Source: Parapristionchus giblindavisi
Lineage: Eukaryota > Nematoda > Chromadorea > Rhabditida > Diplogasteridae
DNA length: 64,000 nt
Direction: 5' to 3'
Assembly: GCA_943737045.1 (NCBI GenBank)
Contig: CALSFV010000025.1
Coordinates: 248,001-312,000 of the forward strand
In this document: piece after piece, positions 1 through 11,215 of the stretch
Layout: each line of letters opens with the position of its first letter
Numbering within the stretch: position 1 is the stretch's first letter
Notes under the pieces: generated by a model
The model's input: only the letters and a program-made list of their open reading frames with translations
Databases searched by the model: none
What the model was told of the DNA's origin: nothing
Made by a program: the position numbers and the translations under genes

Positions 1-200
1 ATCTAATAAAGATCAAAGATCAAACGTCAAGAATAAGATATGAAACAACAAAGATTGATAACCAAACTTCCGAGGCCAAAGATCAAAGATCAAAGATCAA
101 AAGTCAAGAATACGATATGAAACAACAAAGATTGATTAGTATATAACCAATGAAGTGCTTTCAAACTTCTTAGACCAAAGATCAAAGATCAAAGATTTTA
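1..200. repeat. Degenerate AAAGATC 7-bp satellite patches
   Basis: Clusters of the heptamer AAAGATC, written as gatcaaagatcaaa, lie at the start of the window, embedded in a duplicated block (the run atatgaaacaacaaagattg occurs at about 40 and 117). The same heptamer returns near 590, at 3747-3781, near 8320 and at 33140-33236. The function is unknown. It is most simply a short dispersed satellite. Confidence 0.7.
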
Positions 201-1425
201 TGCATTCACTACGACATGAAATTCGTACATACCGACTGCTCCGATCACCCGGCTGGATCGAGTAGATCATGCGGACAGACGCGGCCGATTCGATGGCCGC
301 GTTGCCGCGCGCGTCGCGCGTTGCGTTCCGCGTGCGCACGCCACCGAAGATAACTGAAATGGTCAAGGCAAATTTTAAAATTTTCCCGATCAATATTAAA
401 GTTGGCTGACGAGCAGAGTATTGGCCGCTATAGAGGAGATGGACAGGAGCGGTTGGTTCATTGCAGCGTCCTTTATCTTTTGTTGAGTCCAATATTGTAT
501 TTCTATTCATATTTCATGTCAATCGTGTTCCGTTATAGTTAAAATTGTTAGTTATACTTGAGGAAATCAATGATCAAGTATAGAACAAAGATCAAAGATC
601 AAACCCGCATTGTCTATCGTGAAGTTGGAGATGATCAGCAGTGGGTATCGCAGCATGAACTGGGCCGACAAAACCGGATCTGGATCCTGCAATTACGGTA
701 GTGTGAAATGACAGAAAACATTGCACTACATTGGAAAGAATACAATATTTTCGTGTATTAGTAACCGACAGAAAGCAAGTACACCACGCAAACCTCTAGT
801 GCAAAGGCGAATGGGTGTAGAGTGCATCCTCCGGTTAGCGCTGATGGCAGGCATACGGTAGGAAAGCTATCGTTGCCCGAGGCTATGGTCTGGAAATTTT
901 GAATCAGGCGCGAAATTAGAATTCAAATATACCTTTACAGTTGCGTGTAGACGCGCTAAATCGATGAGTCCGGTGGAGTCAAGGGCGTTACCTAACAATT
1001 TAATGATTGTATTTTTAATATTTTCAAAAACTGAGAGAAACTTATATGTACACTTTTATGCTAATTTTACTGTTCACTCTGGCTCTCTCATAGACAGAGA
1101 AAGCGAGAGAGTGTGAGAGTTTCAGAATGGATAGTTTCAAAATAGATCAAATTAGCTCGGGATGCACCTTTAATGTGAAATGTTTCAATGAAATTTTCGG
1201 TACCATTTGCAAAAAATAATACAAAGTTATATCACAGTAATCACTGTTAGTGTTGTGCTTGGTTATGCCATATGAAGAGTTGAAGAGTTGTGTCATCTAC
1301 TATCCACATTATGAAGTTTACTCTCTTCAATCACAGTTATCAAAGTTAGAATAATGGTCGATTAGATAATTCTTGCACTACATAATTTGGGAACAAATAT
1401 TTGAATAATCAATTGCATATGACTT

Positions 1426-1480
1426 GCAGATAATCTAATTTTGAACTCTAGCAGATAATTTGCCAACGCTAGCAGATAAT
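1426..1480 (+). promoter_or_regulatory. Three GATA-type motifs upstream of the Gly/Ser gene
   Basis: GCAGATAAT occurs at 1426-1434, 1451-1459 and 1472-1480, the last two within the longer shared word CTAGCAGATAATTTG. They lie 20-70 bp upstream of a TATA box. GATA factors read such sites in nematode gut and epidermis (established knowledge). Use of these copies is inference. Confidence 0.5.
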
Positions 1481-1495
1481 TTGATTTCAATCTCA

Positions 1496-1502
1496 TATAA
1501 AA
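1496..1502 (+). promoter_or_regulatory. TATA box of the Gly/Ser gene
   Basis: TATAAAA followed by gcgg, 59 bp upstream of the start codon. The same TATAAAAGCGG string precedes the ShKT genes at 49244, 55300 and 60342. Confidence 0.6.
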
Positions 1503-1560
1503 GCGGTCGTTTTCTCTTCCAAATCACAAGAGTTTCGTTCTCTTCTCAACTTCAATCGAC

Positions 1561-2027
1561 ATGGATCAGTCTGCCTATGCTGGAGCTCCCGGATCTGGAG
1601 CTGGAGGTGGAGGATCTGGATACCACAAGTGAGTCTTAAGGCTCTAAGTTCTTAGGCCTTGGGGTTTAGGGTCTTATGGTTTTAGTTTTTAAGATCTTAG
1701 GGTCTTTAGATTTCCGGGTTTCAAGGTTTTAGGGTTTTGAGGTTTAGGGATCTTAAGGTTTCTATTGACTCGCATCGCACAATGGTTAGCTCTAATTAAG
1801 ATTATTTTCATCTTCATTATTCAGGGAGGAGTACGCCTGGGGAAGTTCAAGCGGCGGAGGATTTGGATCTGGTGAGCCCTGACATTGAAACCCTGACCCC
1901 TAAACCCTTCAACCCTGACTCTAGTAATCTCTATCAACCTCAACCTATTACAGGATCCAACAACAACGCTGGAAGCAACCCTCCCGGAGTGACCAAGCCC
2001 CGTACTGATCAGTCTGCTTATCTATGA
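1561..2027 (+). CDS. Small Gly/Ser-rich protein, three exons, 62 aa
   Basis: Exons 1561-1628, 1825-1871 and 1954-2027 join in frame (phases 2 and 1) with clean gtgagt/gtgagc donors and cag acceptors, giving 62 residues and a TGA stop. The product is rich in Gly, Ser and Asn. The motif DQSAY occurs at both ends, at residues 2-6 and again just before the C-terminal Leu. There is no signal peptide or membrane segment. A TATA box lies 59 bp upstream and AATAAA 54 bp downstream, so the transcription unit looks compact and complete. I do not recognise the family. A small stress- or epidermis-type protein is possible, but that is a guess from composition. The frame through two introns, with promoter and poly(A) signal in place, makes the gene model fairly strong. 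Confidence 0.7.
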
Positions 2028-2080
2028 AGACTTGAGATGGAACATATTGCTCGCATGCCCTCTCTCGAGATTATTTAACA

Positions 2081-2086
2081 AATAAA
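2081..2086 (+). terminator. Poly(A) signal AATAAA
   Basis: AATAAA lies 54 bp after the stop codon of the Gly/Ser gene, in a short AT-rich 3' flank. Confidence 0.6.
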
Positions 2087-2089
2087 GCT

Positions 2090-4490
2090 CTTGATGGCAT
2101 AACTTGTGTGTTGTATACATAACAGTACCAAAAGAATAGTGTCGAATATTATCAAGCGACACCATTGAATGTGTGGACTTTATCCTGTCTGCATATCATA
2201 TGAGAAAACAAGGGGAATCTTCATATTCACAAGTTCTGAAAGAAAAGAAAAAAATGAAAAAAATGGACATTGAACATCTAACATTGTTCGTCCAGTTTAA
2301 CAAGATTGAAATGCCCCTCCTGACTTTCCAAAGGAGTCTGAACTGTTTTCTCTTGATAGAATAGCCGAGTATAGTAGAGAATGGAGAGAGAATAGTCCAA
2401 GCGACCGCACCGTAGAGAGAACGGCAGAAGAAAGTATAACGAATATGGTTTTTTTTTTTGGAGTTACACTATACCGCTGAGTCGCAGTGTTAGCGCCTCC
2501 AATCTATTGGCTGATAGGGCCTATCCTGATCTGAAGGACCAGTGGCCATGGCCTACGATCAAACTGTGCTTGGAGCTCACAGTGGAGGATTTAGTTCGTG
2601 GTTCTTGACACCACTTCCGACATTTCTTAACCCCCTCGGTATTGGGTGGATCTTTCAATAAAAAAATAGTTGTAATCACCAGTATCATCACCAGTATCCT
2701 ATCGTGATCTACAGTAACCAAGTGTTTTGGACGTCACTACTCTAGAATTTCAGATCGCCTATAAAGCGGGCGGACGAAATAGATAAAAAAGATGAATTAT
2801 AAGACTTTAGTTTGGCCCTCCGAATCCCTAAACTAGGTTGACCCAGATACCTGGTCATTCAGATACCCTAAATGTCTTCAAAGGCTCTAGGCTCTTATTG
2901 TTAGGCTCCAAGGATATAAAGGCTCTAAGGCCCTAAAGGCTCTAAAGACTCTAACTACTACTCTAAAGACTCTAGATAAGGCTCTAACGCTCAAGTCTCT
3001 AAGGTTTTGGTCTTCTGGAGCAGTGTCCATTGGTCCAAATCGCGCGTTGAGCTTGTGGCGTCTACGAACAAACCTGATTTGGCTTCATAGACCCAGTAGG
3101 CGAAGGCGGTTCCGAACAGGGAATACGAGTCTCTCATCGCGTCACGAGGAGGGAACAGTGTGATGAGCTTAAATGGTTGATCAGTTTATTGATTATTTAT
3201 TAATATTATTGATTTTATTGAAAATTATTGACTTGATTTGAGGTAATGCTGACATGCTAATGTAATGTTTCGCCAGTAATTTTGTAGAAAAATCTAAATC
3301 AATACCCTCGCTGAATTTTAGTGAAGAAATCTAATTTTATATTATTTACATAAAAAGCCACCAACTCTTCATAGGTTCATTCTGGATTTACATATCGCGC
3401 TCTCACAATTAAATTTATTAAAAAATGCAAATGTGAGTTTGCATGTACATTAAATGGAAAAGAAGTTTAATAAATTAATCTTTTTCGCATGAATAGAATC
3501 ACATATCATAAGATTACATTATTCATGACCCACCGCACCAATGTGCAGATGTGATAAAGATTATTATTCTGATATAATATAATAATCGAATATACATTAT
3601 TATTATTGTATTATCATGATATAATATTATTGCACCTCTTCCAATTCCTTCAATGCCCGTATGTCATCGGGAAGAAACACTCGTAGTGTATCATTTGTGA
3701 TGTTCAAGTGTAGATCAGCGAACGTCATCGAAGTAATCACGACTGGAAGATCAAAGATCAAAGATCAAAGATCAAAGATCATGAATAACAAACATCTTTG
3801 ATGACTGGTTAATGGAACAAATGCTAGTCTAGGTATGTTTCATGGTTGATTGAAATTGATTTGAAAAGTTAGAATAGTAATAGTTATATAATCTACCATG
3901 GAAAAAAGGTTGAGAGAATACGAAAAAAATTATGAATATGATATTGTGCGTTACATTTAATGAACGCTTCCGAGAAGTAGTTTGTCACGGGCATCAAATA
4001 AAGAATTAACAAATTTTACTCTCTCCGTTCTGACAACGCTCTCTCGTAGATAAAGAAGGCTAGAGAACATTGCCAGAGCGGAGACTTTAAAGGCACACCA
4101 CAAGCTAATTTTACTCTCCGCTCTGGTAACGCTCTCTCTTTTAGACAAAGCAAGCGAGAGAGCATGATCAGAGCGGAGACTTTTAAAATAGTTCGGGATT
4201 TGTCCTACATAGCCAGATAACCTGTGATAAGTGGAGGTATGACGAGGAAGGGAAGGGGCCATCGAACGACGATAGAAGTCTGCCACTGAAATTAATAAGT
4301 TAATAATAATCGAAGTTTATAAATTTATTTATTTCATTAATAGCAAGATTACATGATAAATTAAATTCATTAAAATAAATTAAATTCATAGTGTGCTTTA
4401 TGCTCTATCTACATCTGACATAGATCGTTTGGAAGGTTAGAGAACTGATCGTAAAGCGCGTGAAATGAGGGAGTCAGACACGCGACTGTT
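2090..4490. other. Stretch with no recognised gene
   Basis: No convincing exon seen. It holds a degenerate run of CTCTAAAGG-like words at about 2860-3010, AAAGATC heptamers at 3747-3781, and two imperfect GA/TC hairpins at about 4030-4196 with the pattern cgctctctc...gcgagagagc, which resemble the small TTAA elements elsewhere in the window. Confidence 0.5.
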
Positions 4491-4496
4491 TCTTTC

Positions 4497-4752
4497 TCAG
4501 GCAAACAGTCGAATGTATTTTGCAGCTAAGAGAAGTTAAAATGGTACGAAAAATGTACCGAAAATGCATTTTGCAGCCACAGCTTCGAAAAAGCTTAAAA
4601 AAGTTATTGAATTGCTACTAAAAAGGTAAAAAGCCACGAAAAAGCTAGGAAATGCTAAGAAAAATGAATGCAAAATGTCTGCATTATTCATTTATTTTGA
4701 CATCTGAAATGCATTTGAGTTAGCTGCAGAATGCATTCGACTGTTTGCCTGA
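4497..4752. mobile_element. Palindromic MITE, 256 bp
   Basis: The ends are inverted repeats: TCAGGCAAACAGTCGAATG at the left and its complement at 4734-4752. The interior is non-coding and AT-rich. No transposase, so non-autonomous. No clear target duplication. Confidence 0.7.
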
Positions 4753-5059
4753 GTTGTTACGAGCCACAAGCTGCTTCATAGCTTCACTTTAGCTAAGGCA
4801 GCAAAACAAAATTGAAAAAAAAAACACGACTCAAGTCTATGTGATCATGTGCTAGTATGTATTATAATAGTATGTAAGATAAATAAAATGAAATAAACCA
4901 TCATAAATGCGCGCGAACCTCGAAAAACTGCGATACTACCGCTTGGAAGTTGATCATGATACACTCCCGCTTACATTGCCAACTGAAGATATTTCACTCT
5001 GAAAAAAGACTAACAATTAAGCTTATTCACAGAACAGTGAACAGTCTGACTTTATTCAA

Positions 5060-5486
5060 TGCCAATAAACTACAGTTCAAGCGAATAGTTTATTTAGTAT
5101 ATGAAGAGTGGAGAATGCGTAAGAAGGATCGAGAAAAGCTAGCGGTCTGCCAGAGGAAGATGGAGCGTAAGATGGTTGGTGTTACATTGATTGATAGATG
5201 GAGGAACGAAAGGATTAGAGGAATTACTGGATTGAAGGATTGGTTGGACGAGGCGGATAGAAGAAAGCTTGTGTGGGCAGATAAGGTACGAAGGATGGAC
5301 ACTGATCGATGGGCCAAAATTGTCACCAATTGGATACCCTATCAATATGCTTCTCGAAGACCTGTTGGAAAGCCCCCTACTCGTTGGCGAGATGACCTAA
5401 GGAAGAGAATCGGTAAAGGATGGTGGAATATGCCCTACTCCCAATGGCTAACAACCATATCCCAGCACACCACAGTGCGAACCTGA
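5060..5486 (+). pseudogene. C-terminal remnant of a LINE endonuclease/reverse transcriptase
   Basis: An open frame here carries the tail typical of RTE-like non-LTR retrotransposons: a segment WADKVRRMDTDRWAK followed by GKPPTRWRDDLRK and a Trp-rich end before the stop. This is the region downstream of the polymerase domain. No polymerase core or endonuclease lies upstream, so it is a 5'-truncated copy, the usual fate of LINE insertions. No poly(A) tail or target duplication is clear. The assignment rests on motif memory and not on a search. Confidence 0.6.
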
Positions 5487-5489
5487 TAA

Positions 5490-6930
5490 ATATTGTATGA
5501 AGAGATAGCCAAAGGTACACTCCATTTGACACACTCTCTCGCTTTCTTATTAAAAGAGAGAGAGCGTTGTTAGAGTAGAGAGTAGTAAAACTGTATAACC
5601 TAAAACTTCTGTGCTTTTTACCAAAGCTATTTTGCAAATTTAAATGCACACTCATTTTGGTCTTGACAGATCCCTAACAATAGGGACCATGAATGAAGAA
5701 TGGAAGGGGGAGATAAGAATTCAAAATTGCCAAATGAAAATGCCGGGTAAAAATAAAACTGGGAAGTGTCAAATTAGGTCTGGGTGTTCTTTTACTATCC
5801 GGACTGCGTCACTCTCTCGCAGAGAAAGGTAGTGAGAGTGTGTCGGGTACTTCTTGAGAAGGCCGGTCAGAAACAAGAAAACATGATATGGAGACTGTAT
5901 GGAGTCGTGGGGATATGTTCTACATATGCTAAGAATGAAAACGTATTCGAAGATGATTCTCTTTTTTCTCTCGAAAACGAAAGGAAAAGTGACCACAGGG
6001 GACACAAAGAAGGGTCATTAGACCGAATTTTCGTCTACCTCTAGCCTCTGCCTCTCTCTCTGTCTCCCCCCCTCTCCCCCTGCCTCTCCCTCTCCTCCTG
6101 TCAAATTCTGACTCACTTCCCTTTTCTCTGTCTTGACAGTCAGCTAGAGAGCATTGAGATTTGAGAGAGTGCAGAGAGCGAGATAGTAGGCGAGAGATAG
6201 TGGCGAGACGAGAGAGGAGAGTAATTTTCTCCTTGATCATTTTCTTTAAGCCAGAACTTTCCATTTCGCATGCCTTGGATGAGTCGAAGATTAAGGATGA
6301 CCATGGAAGGATTTAAGAAAAAATGCCCTTCTCTTTTGAAGAAAGGATATCTAAGGATAATATTCAAATTCGCCAAAACAAATCCATGCAAGAAAGTTTT
6401 ACAGATGCTAGAAGGTGGTAAGAACAGTACATACACAATGGTATTTATCATCTACAAGTATAGGCGTGATGTGATCCCATGCGCGAATATGCTAAATAAA
6501 TACACTGCCACGTTAGATAGACCGAAAGAGTCACTCTGACCTCATATGTCTAATATCCGTTGAATTGCTCCCGGATGCGCTATAATTACTCCCACCTACT
6601 CATCCTTCTTATATGACCCTAGCTATAGAAAACGAAGAGTGAATATGCTTGGGGATACTGGTGAAAAGGTGTTCTTGAAGTGATCCTGTTTTATTTAGGA
6701 CGCACTATCTTTATGCTTTAACAAGTTAAAAAGCAAATATTAATGACAAAAAATATAAAAGAAGAAATAGATGGTCGCATATAGGCCATTGTAAAAGGTT
6801 TATCTTTGTAAAATATGCAATTTCTTTTGATATCTATGGAGCAATGGCGAGAACACCGTTGATAATATCCTTTAAAACAAGCGATGCTAAACGTTAGCAG
6901 CGCACTTATCTACACACCCTGCTCTCTTGC
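5490..6930. other. CT/GA-rich tract with no firm gene
   Basis: Contains ctctctc/gagagag hairpins (about 5525-5580, 5805-5845, 6045-6220) and a pyrimidine-rich block. A frame at 6270-6539 is open for 89 codons but shows no family motif, and neither splice sites nor a promoter support it. Confidence 0.4.
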
Positions 6931-6937
6931 AAACACC

Positions 6938-7009
6938 GCGTTCGTGGTGTAATGGTCAGCATGGATGCCTTCCAAGCATTCGACGGGGGTTCGATTCCCC
7001 CCGAACGCA
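6938..7009 (+). tRNA. tRNA-Gly(TCC)
   Basis: A complete cloverleaf of 72 nt. The acceptor GCGTTCG pairs with CGAACGC, with discriminator A. The A box is TGGTGTAATGG. The anticodon loop CTTCCAA is closed by ATGC/GCAT and reads TCC. The B box is GGTTCGATTCC on a perfect five-pair T stem (GGGGG/CCCCC). No intron. A T-rich tract follows the gene (tctttt), as Pol III termination requires. All stems are intact, unlike the tRNA-like units at 28, 37, 47, 51, 57 and 62 kb. Confidence 0.93.
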
Positions 7010-7014
7010 GAAAT

Positions 7015-8180
7015 CTTTTGCTGAATTTTCAAATGATTTAATTTTAAAGCTGAGCAACTCTAATAATGTTTCCGAAAACGAATACTTGTTCATGTAAGAT
7101 AAACGTTGAAGTAAATGATTGGCTGTTTTTAATGATCCGCCCATTGCTCAAATTGCATTATCCCAAAATGATCAAACAAGATAAACAATAACACGGGTCT
7201 CCTGTAAAAGTGTAGCAAAATCGGCCCTTTCTGCCACTAGGAAAAAATTTTTGTTTCCGATTTCGAAGTCCTTTGGTAGATGTGGTTGGGGGTCATGAGA
7301 AGGCCTAGCTACTTGATTGGGTTAAAATCGCAGATTATCGATTTTTTTGTGATCTACCATGAAAATGGTCATAACTCGGTTCGTTTTCATCGTACAACGC
7401 GCTGACAGGTGTCATTCGAACCATATTCTAAATCTTTCCAAAAAAGTTGTTTATGACCCGTTCGCTGATAAGTCGTCTTTAGGGTGAAAAACACGAAAAA
7501 CAATTTTTTTGATCAAAAAAGTGAATTTTTCTCGAAAATTTTTTCTTGGCCCCATCCGTTTTATTGCAAAAATTATGTCAACGAACCACACACAATATCA
7601 CTATGTATAAGATAAACAAGATAAGATATGTGTAAGATAAACATCAATAAATATTTTGTAAACATTACTCATTAATTTATCCAAATTTCAAAATGAATAG
7701 TCATCATTTCCGCTTATCATTGATTCAATCTTTCCCTCAAACTCTCTCGAGTCGTTTTCATTGATATGAGAAATGACGAGGACTACAGGGTGCGGTATAA
7801 TTACGGAGTCAAGATGTTTGATCTCCCCTCATCACATGAATTGAGCAAATCGACTCAAATTATAACATTTTATCAACAACTATCATACAAACAACAATCA
7901 ATGAATACTTCTCAATTCTGCCGCTTCTTGCGTTGAAGTGGTCGGGTACGCATCGATTGTGGCGGACAGATACGGCACGTCAATCTTGTCTCCTTTCCGG
8001 AGAAGGGCATGATACAGCGACTCCAGATTCGGGTGAGGACGAGCACAGGCCTTGCTCTCGAGAACTGATCACACATAACCGAGGAGTTTCAGATCGGACG
8101 AAAGGGGATGGAGGAGGGACAATCAAAGAGCTACTCTTGATCCTTTTTCGAATTTATGATGTATTGTTATTCTTTGTTTA
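7015..8180. other. No recognised gene
   Basis: AT-rich sequence without a credible exon chain. The 82-codon frame at 7933-8181 has no motif, and no splice sites support it. Confidence 0.4.
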
Positions 8181-8182
8181 AT

Positions 8183-8445
8183 GAATCGATGCGATCGATG
8201 GATGGTAAAGTGTTTGAAAGTAATGAGTATTTATATTATTATAATTCCAATAGCAATTAACAGAGAATGATGACTGGTCCACAACAGCCAAAAGGAACAA
8301 ACTACAGTAATCCGGAAAGATCAAAGATCAAGTATATTCAATAATTCAATGATTTTTTGTATTATCATCCTAGCAAATTCCGGAACTGTTATTCGTTGAT
8401 AAGGCTGACTTTGGACCGCCTTATCATGCCTCACCTTCTTTCATT
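8183..8445 (+). repeat. Segmental duplicate, copy 1 (partner at 9026-9370)
   Basis: The string gtaaagtgtttgaaagtaat, the phrase atgactggtccacaacag and a shared run near gaccgccttatca occur in the same order here and at 9026-9370. Both copies hold a short ATG frame beginning MTGPQQ. In copy 1 it stops after about 24 codons; in copy 2 it stays open longer. This is either a duplicated first exon or a duplicated non-coding block; I cannot tell which. Confidence 0.55.
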
Positions 8446-8514
8446 GATATGTGAAATGATAAGGACTAGGGGAGAAGAAGAGAATCGAATAGAGAATAGA
8501 GATGACAGGATTTG

Positions 8515-8602
8515 ATCTACGCTCTCTCCTTGTAAGAGAACAGAGAAATAGTGTGCGCAATAAAGAGGCCATAGAGAGATGTCACTCTCCCTTTAATGTT
8601 AT
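8515..8602. mobile_element. Truncated TTAA-type MITE
   Basis: Matches the right part of the family at 9461-9573 (agagaacagagaaatagtgtg, ending actctcccttta). The left inverted repeat is missing. Confidence 0.55.
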
Positions 8603-8711
8603 ACATTAGGGTTGGCCATAACGCACACCGCATTGCGGGCCCGGAATCACTAGTAATGGAGAGGCAAGGCCATTACGGGCCCGCAACCTCCGAATAGCCA
8701 ACTCTATTATA

Positions 8712-8816
8712 CATCGTTACATTTGCCTTACGTGCCTACGCCGTAACATCCGCCGTAACGACGGGGACGCGGCGGAGGAGGATACGGCGTAGGCACGTAA
8801 GGCAAATGTAACGATG
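8712..8816. mobile_element. 105-bp near-perfect palindrome, copy 1
   Basis: Ends CATCGTTACATTTGCCTTAC and its complement, with a GC-rich loop. A shorter relative lies at 48248-48334. It carries no gene. It could fold into a single long hairpin. Confidence 0.75.
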
Positions 8817-9025
8817 CATTCAGACTCTTATCAGCTGCTATAGAAGCAAAATTGATTTCCAAAATCATTTTACAGAATAAATTAAAGGCCCACAAAAGCG
8901 ATTGTATGCATGAGGTACATGCCCATATGAGGTGTACATCCTGAACAAAATTGGTCAAGATCGGTGATGGTGACTTTAGGTCATTATCATGTTAGTAAGA
9001 CGTATTGTACCGTACTTGATGTTCA

Positions 9026-9370
9026 TTGAATTGATGTGATCGATATTTATTTATTTATTTATAATACGTCAAAGATTTCAAACGACAATTGAATAAATAA
9101 GTGAATGGGGATGTTCGTTAAAGTGTTTGAAAGTAATGTGTCTTTATATTATTTCCACTGGTACAGAACAGTCAGCAGTCGTTCCATGACTGGTCCACAA
9201 CAGCTAAAAGAAACAAACTACAGTAACCCGAAAAGATCATTGATCAAGTATGTTCGACAATTCAAGGATACTAAATACTTTGTAGTCACAATCATTTATA
9301 CTCCTTGCAAATTTCAAAATTATTTCTCGTTTACGACTTTTGACCGCCTTATCAGGAGGCTTCACCTGTT
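9026..9370 (+). repeat. Segmental duplicate, copy 2 (partner at 8183-8445)
   Basis: See the partner entry. Here the MTGPQQ frame continues through a longer open stretch. The copy lies between the 105-bp palindrome and the promoter side of the bZIP gene. Confidence 0.55.
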
Positions 9371-9460
9371 AAATAGAGACGTTTTCGTCTCTCTACCAAA
9401 CATTGCTCTTCCCGAGGTCAGTTGCGTCCTTCTTCTATTTTAATTTTAATTTTACCTTAA

Positions 9461-9573
9461 AGGGAGAGTGACCTCTGTCAATGGCCTCTTCATTGCACAC
9501 ACTATTTCTCTGTTCTCTATCAACGAGAGAGCGTAGAGCGCTGAAGAGACCGTTGACTAAGCTTTCAGTCCCT
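9461..9573. mobile_element. TTAA-flanked MITE (family T1)
   Basis: 113-bp element flanked by TTAA at 9457-9460 and 9574-9577. The ends read AGGGA...TCCCT. The core has cacactatttctctgttctc and gagagcgtagagc in inverted order. Members at 11911, 28196, 38680, 50296, 56353 and 61302 share this plan. Confidence 0.8.
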
Positions 9574-9841
9574 TTAAAGTTGCCGAATAGTTGGGAAGAT
9601 TTGATGAATTAAATTTACTATTAATGGGTACTGTAATCATGTGACAAATGTTCTTGTGTAATTTTTATTTTCTTTCCAGAGATTTTGCCCAAAGGAGAGT
9701 ATTCAATATAATAAGGAACATATAAACTAATAAGAAGAACTATTAAACAACATCGACAAAGAAGAACTATTTAACAACTTTTTTCACATAATAACTTAAA
9801 TATAACTTCAACTTCAACGAACCGCAAACAATACCTTTACG

Positions 9842-11175
9842 ATGGATCCTAATTCTCAGGTATGCTTTGTATAATTCCTTAATTTTACTATATATTGATT
9901 GATGTTCGTCTTACGGTTAGTTCAAAATATCTTTAATATATTTCACAACATTCGCGCCTTCCTTTCGTTTGAAATAAAGCCCATCTCTCTTATCACTGAC
10001 GAACCAATGTCGATTGATTGTTAAATGGTTTTTAAACGCAAAAACATTAAAATGTGGTCAATTGAAAACGTTTACTAGTTAGCTCAAGGTAAATGAAAGC
10101 GTGGAGCGAGTATATGCATGCGAAATACAATTTGGAAAGTGTCCACGCTGTGCTACGGCAACAAATACATGCCTACTATTTCAGCGTGCAGCACATTATG
10201 CAGGAGATGTGCCTATGGGATATGGTGCTCTGACGAATGCTGGCAATCGTAGCTATGGAATGGCTGGTGCACCTATGCAGCAGGTTTTCGGAAGAATGCC
10301 GCAAATGGATCTGGCTAATATTGAAAATGAGAGAGAACGGCCAGAGCAGAGTGTAGCACAATCAGATGTTATGGGGGTATGTTTCCAAAGAAAATCGATG
10401 ACGTGTTTGATCCCGCGGTTTCCAGACGTCACAATGGTGTGAGGACTTCCAACGGTACTCCTATGACGAATTCCTACGCCAACAAGGACACTTCGACCAA
10501 TCAGCATATTATGCGCCACCGAACTCTGTACAATTTCATGTAGGAGATATTTTAACTTGTGCATAATAATTTAATTATTTATAAAAAAATTTAATGGATT
10601 TAATGGGTTGATGGATTGCATTGCGAACAAGCAGTAATCTTTAAACATTTAAAATTAATTTTGAAAACATTTTTATTATATATTTCAGTGTGAATTCAAC
10701 GGACAAATGCCTCAGATGACTCATCCATCGCCTGATAAGAACCAAAATTCAGACGGTCACGTACCTGGACAAAATGCTGTTAGTCCTTGTGTTTGCTAAT
10801 TTCACTATCCAATACTCTCTCGCAGACAAAGAAAGCGAGAGAGCACTGTGAGAGCGGAGAGTAAAATTATTAGGGCCTTTCAAGGAATCCTCAACATTCT
10901 AAGCATAATATTTCAGCATCCAACTCCTCCTGCGAGCAATGCGTCGATAGAACATGGTCGTCAGCCCGATGTCGTCAATAACTCTCCCAACCATGGTATG
11001 GATGATGCGCTTCCATCGATGATACAGGTAAGATCATCGTAGTTAGACCGTAACATGATTATAATTGTATATTATTTCAGGCAGATAACTCACAACAGGA
11101 CGCTAGCAAACCGAGGAGAGCGTACAATTTCGTACCGGAGGCTGCTAAGGATAAAAAATACCATGTGAGTTTATG

Positions 11176-11215
<40 letters not shown>

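Noticed and set aside
3747..3781. AAAGATC array as a CRISPR or telomeric repeat
   Set aside because: Repeat unit is 7 bp without spacers, and it is not the nematode telomere TTAGGC.
6270..6539. 89-codon frame with Lys-rich start
   Set aside because: No splice sites, promoter or family motif; surrounding sequence is low-complexity hairpins.
8636..8670. gggcccggaatcactagtaa, resembling a cloning-vector polylinker
   Set aside because: It sits in an imperfect palindrome (ttggccat...atagccaa) continuous with local repeats, and no longer vector stretch is present.
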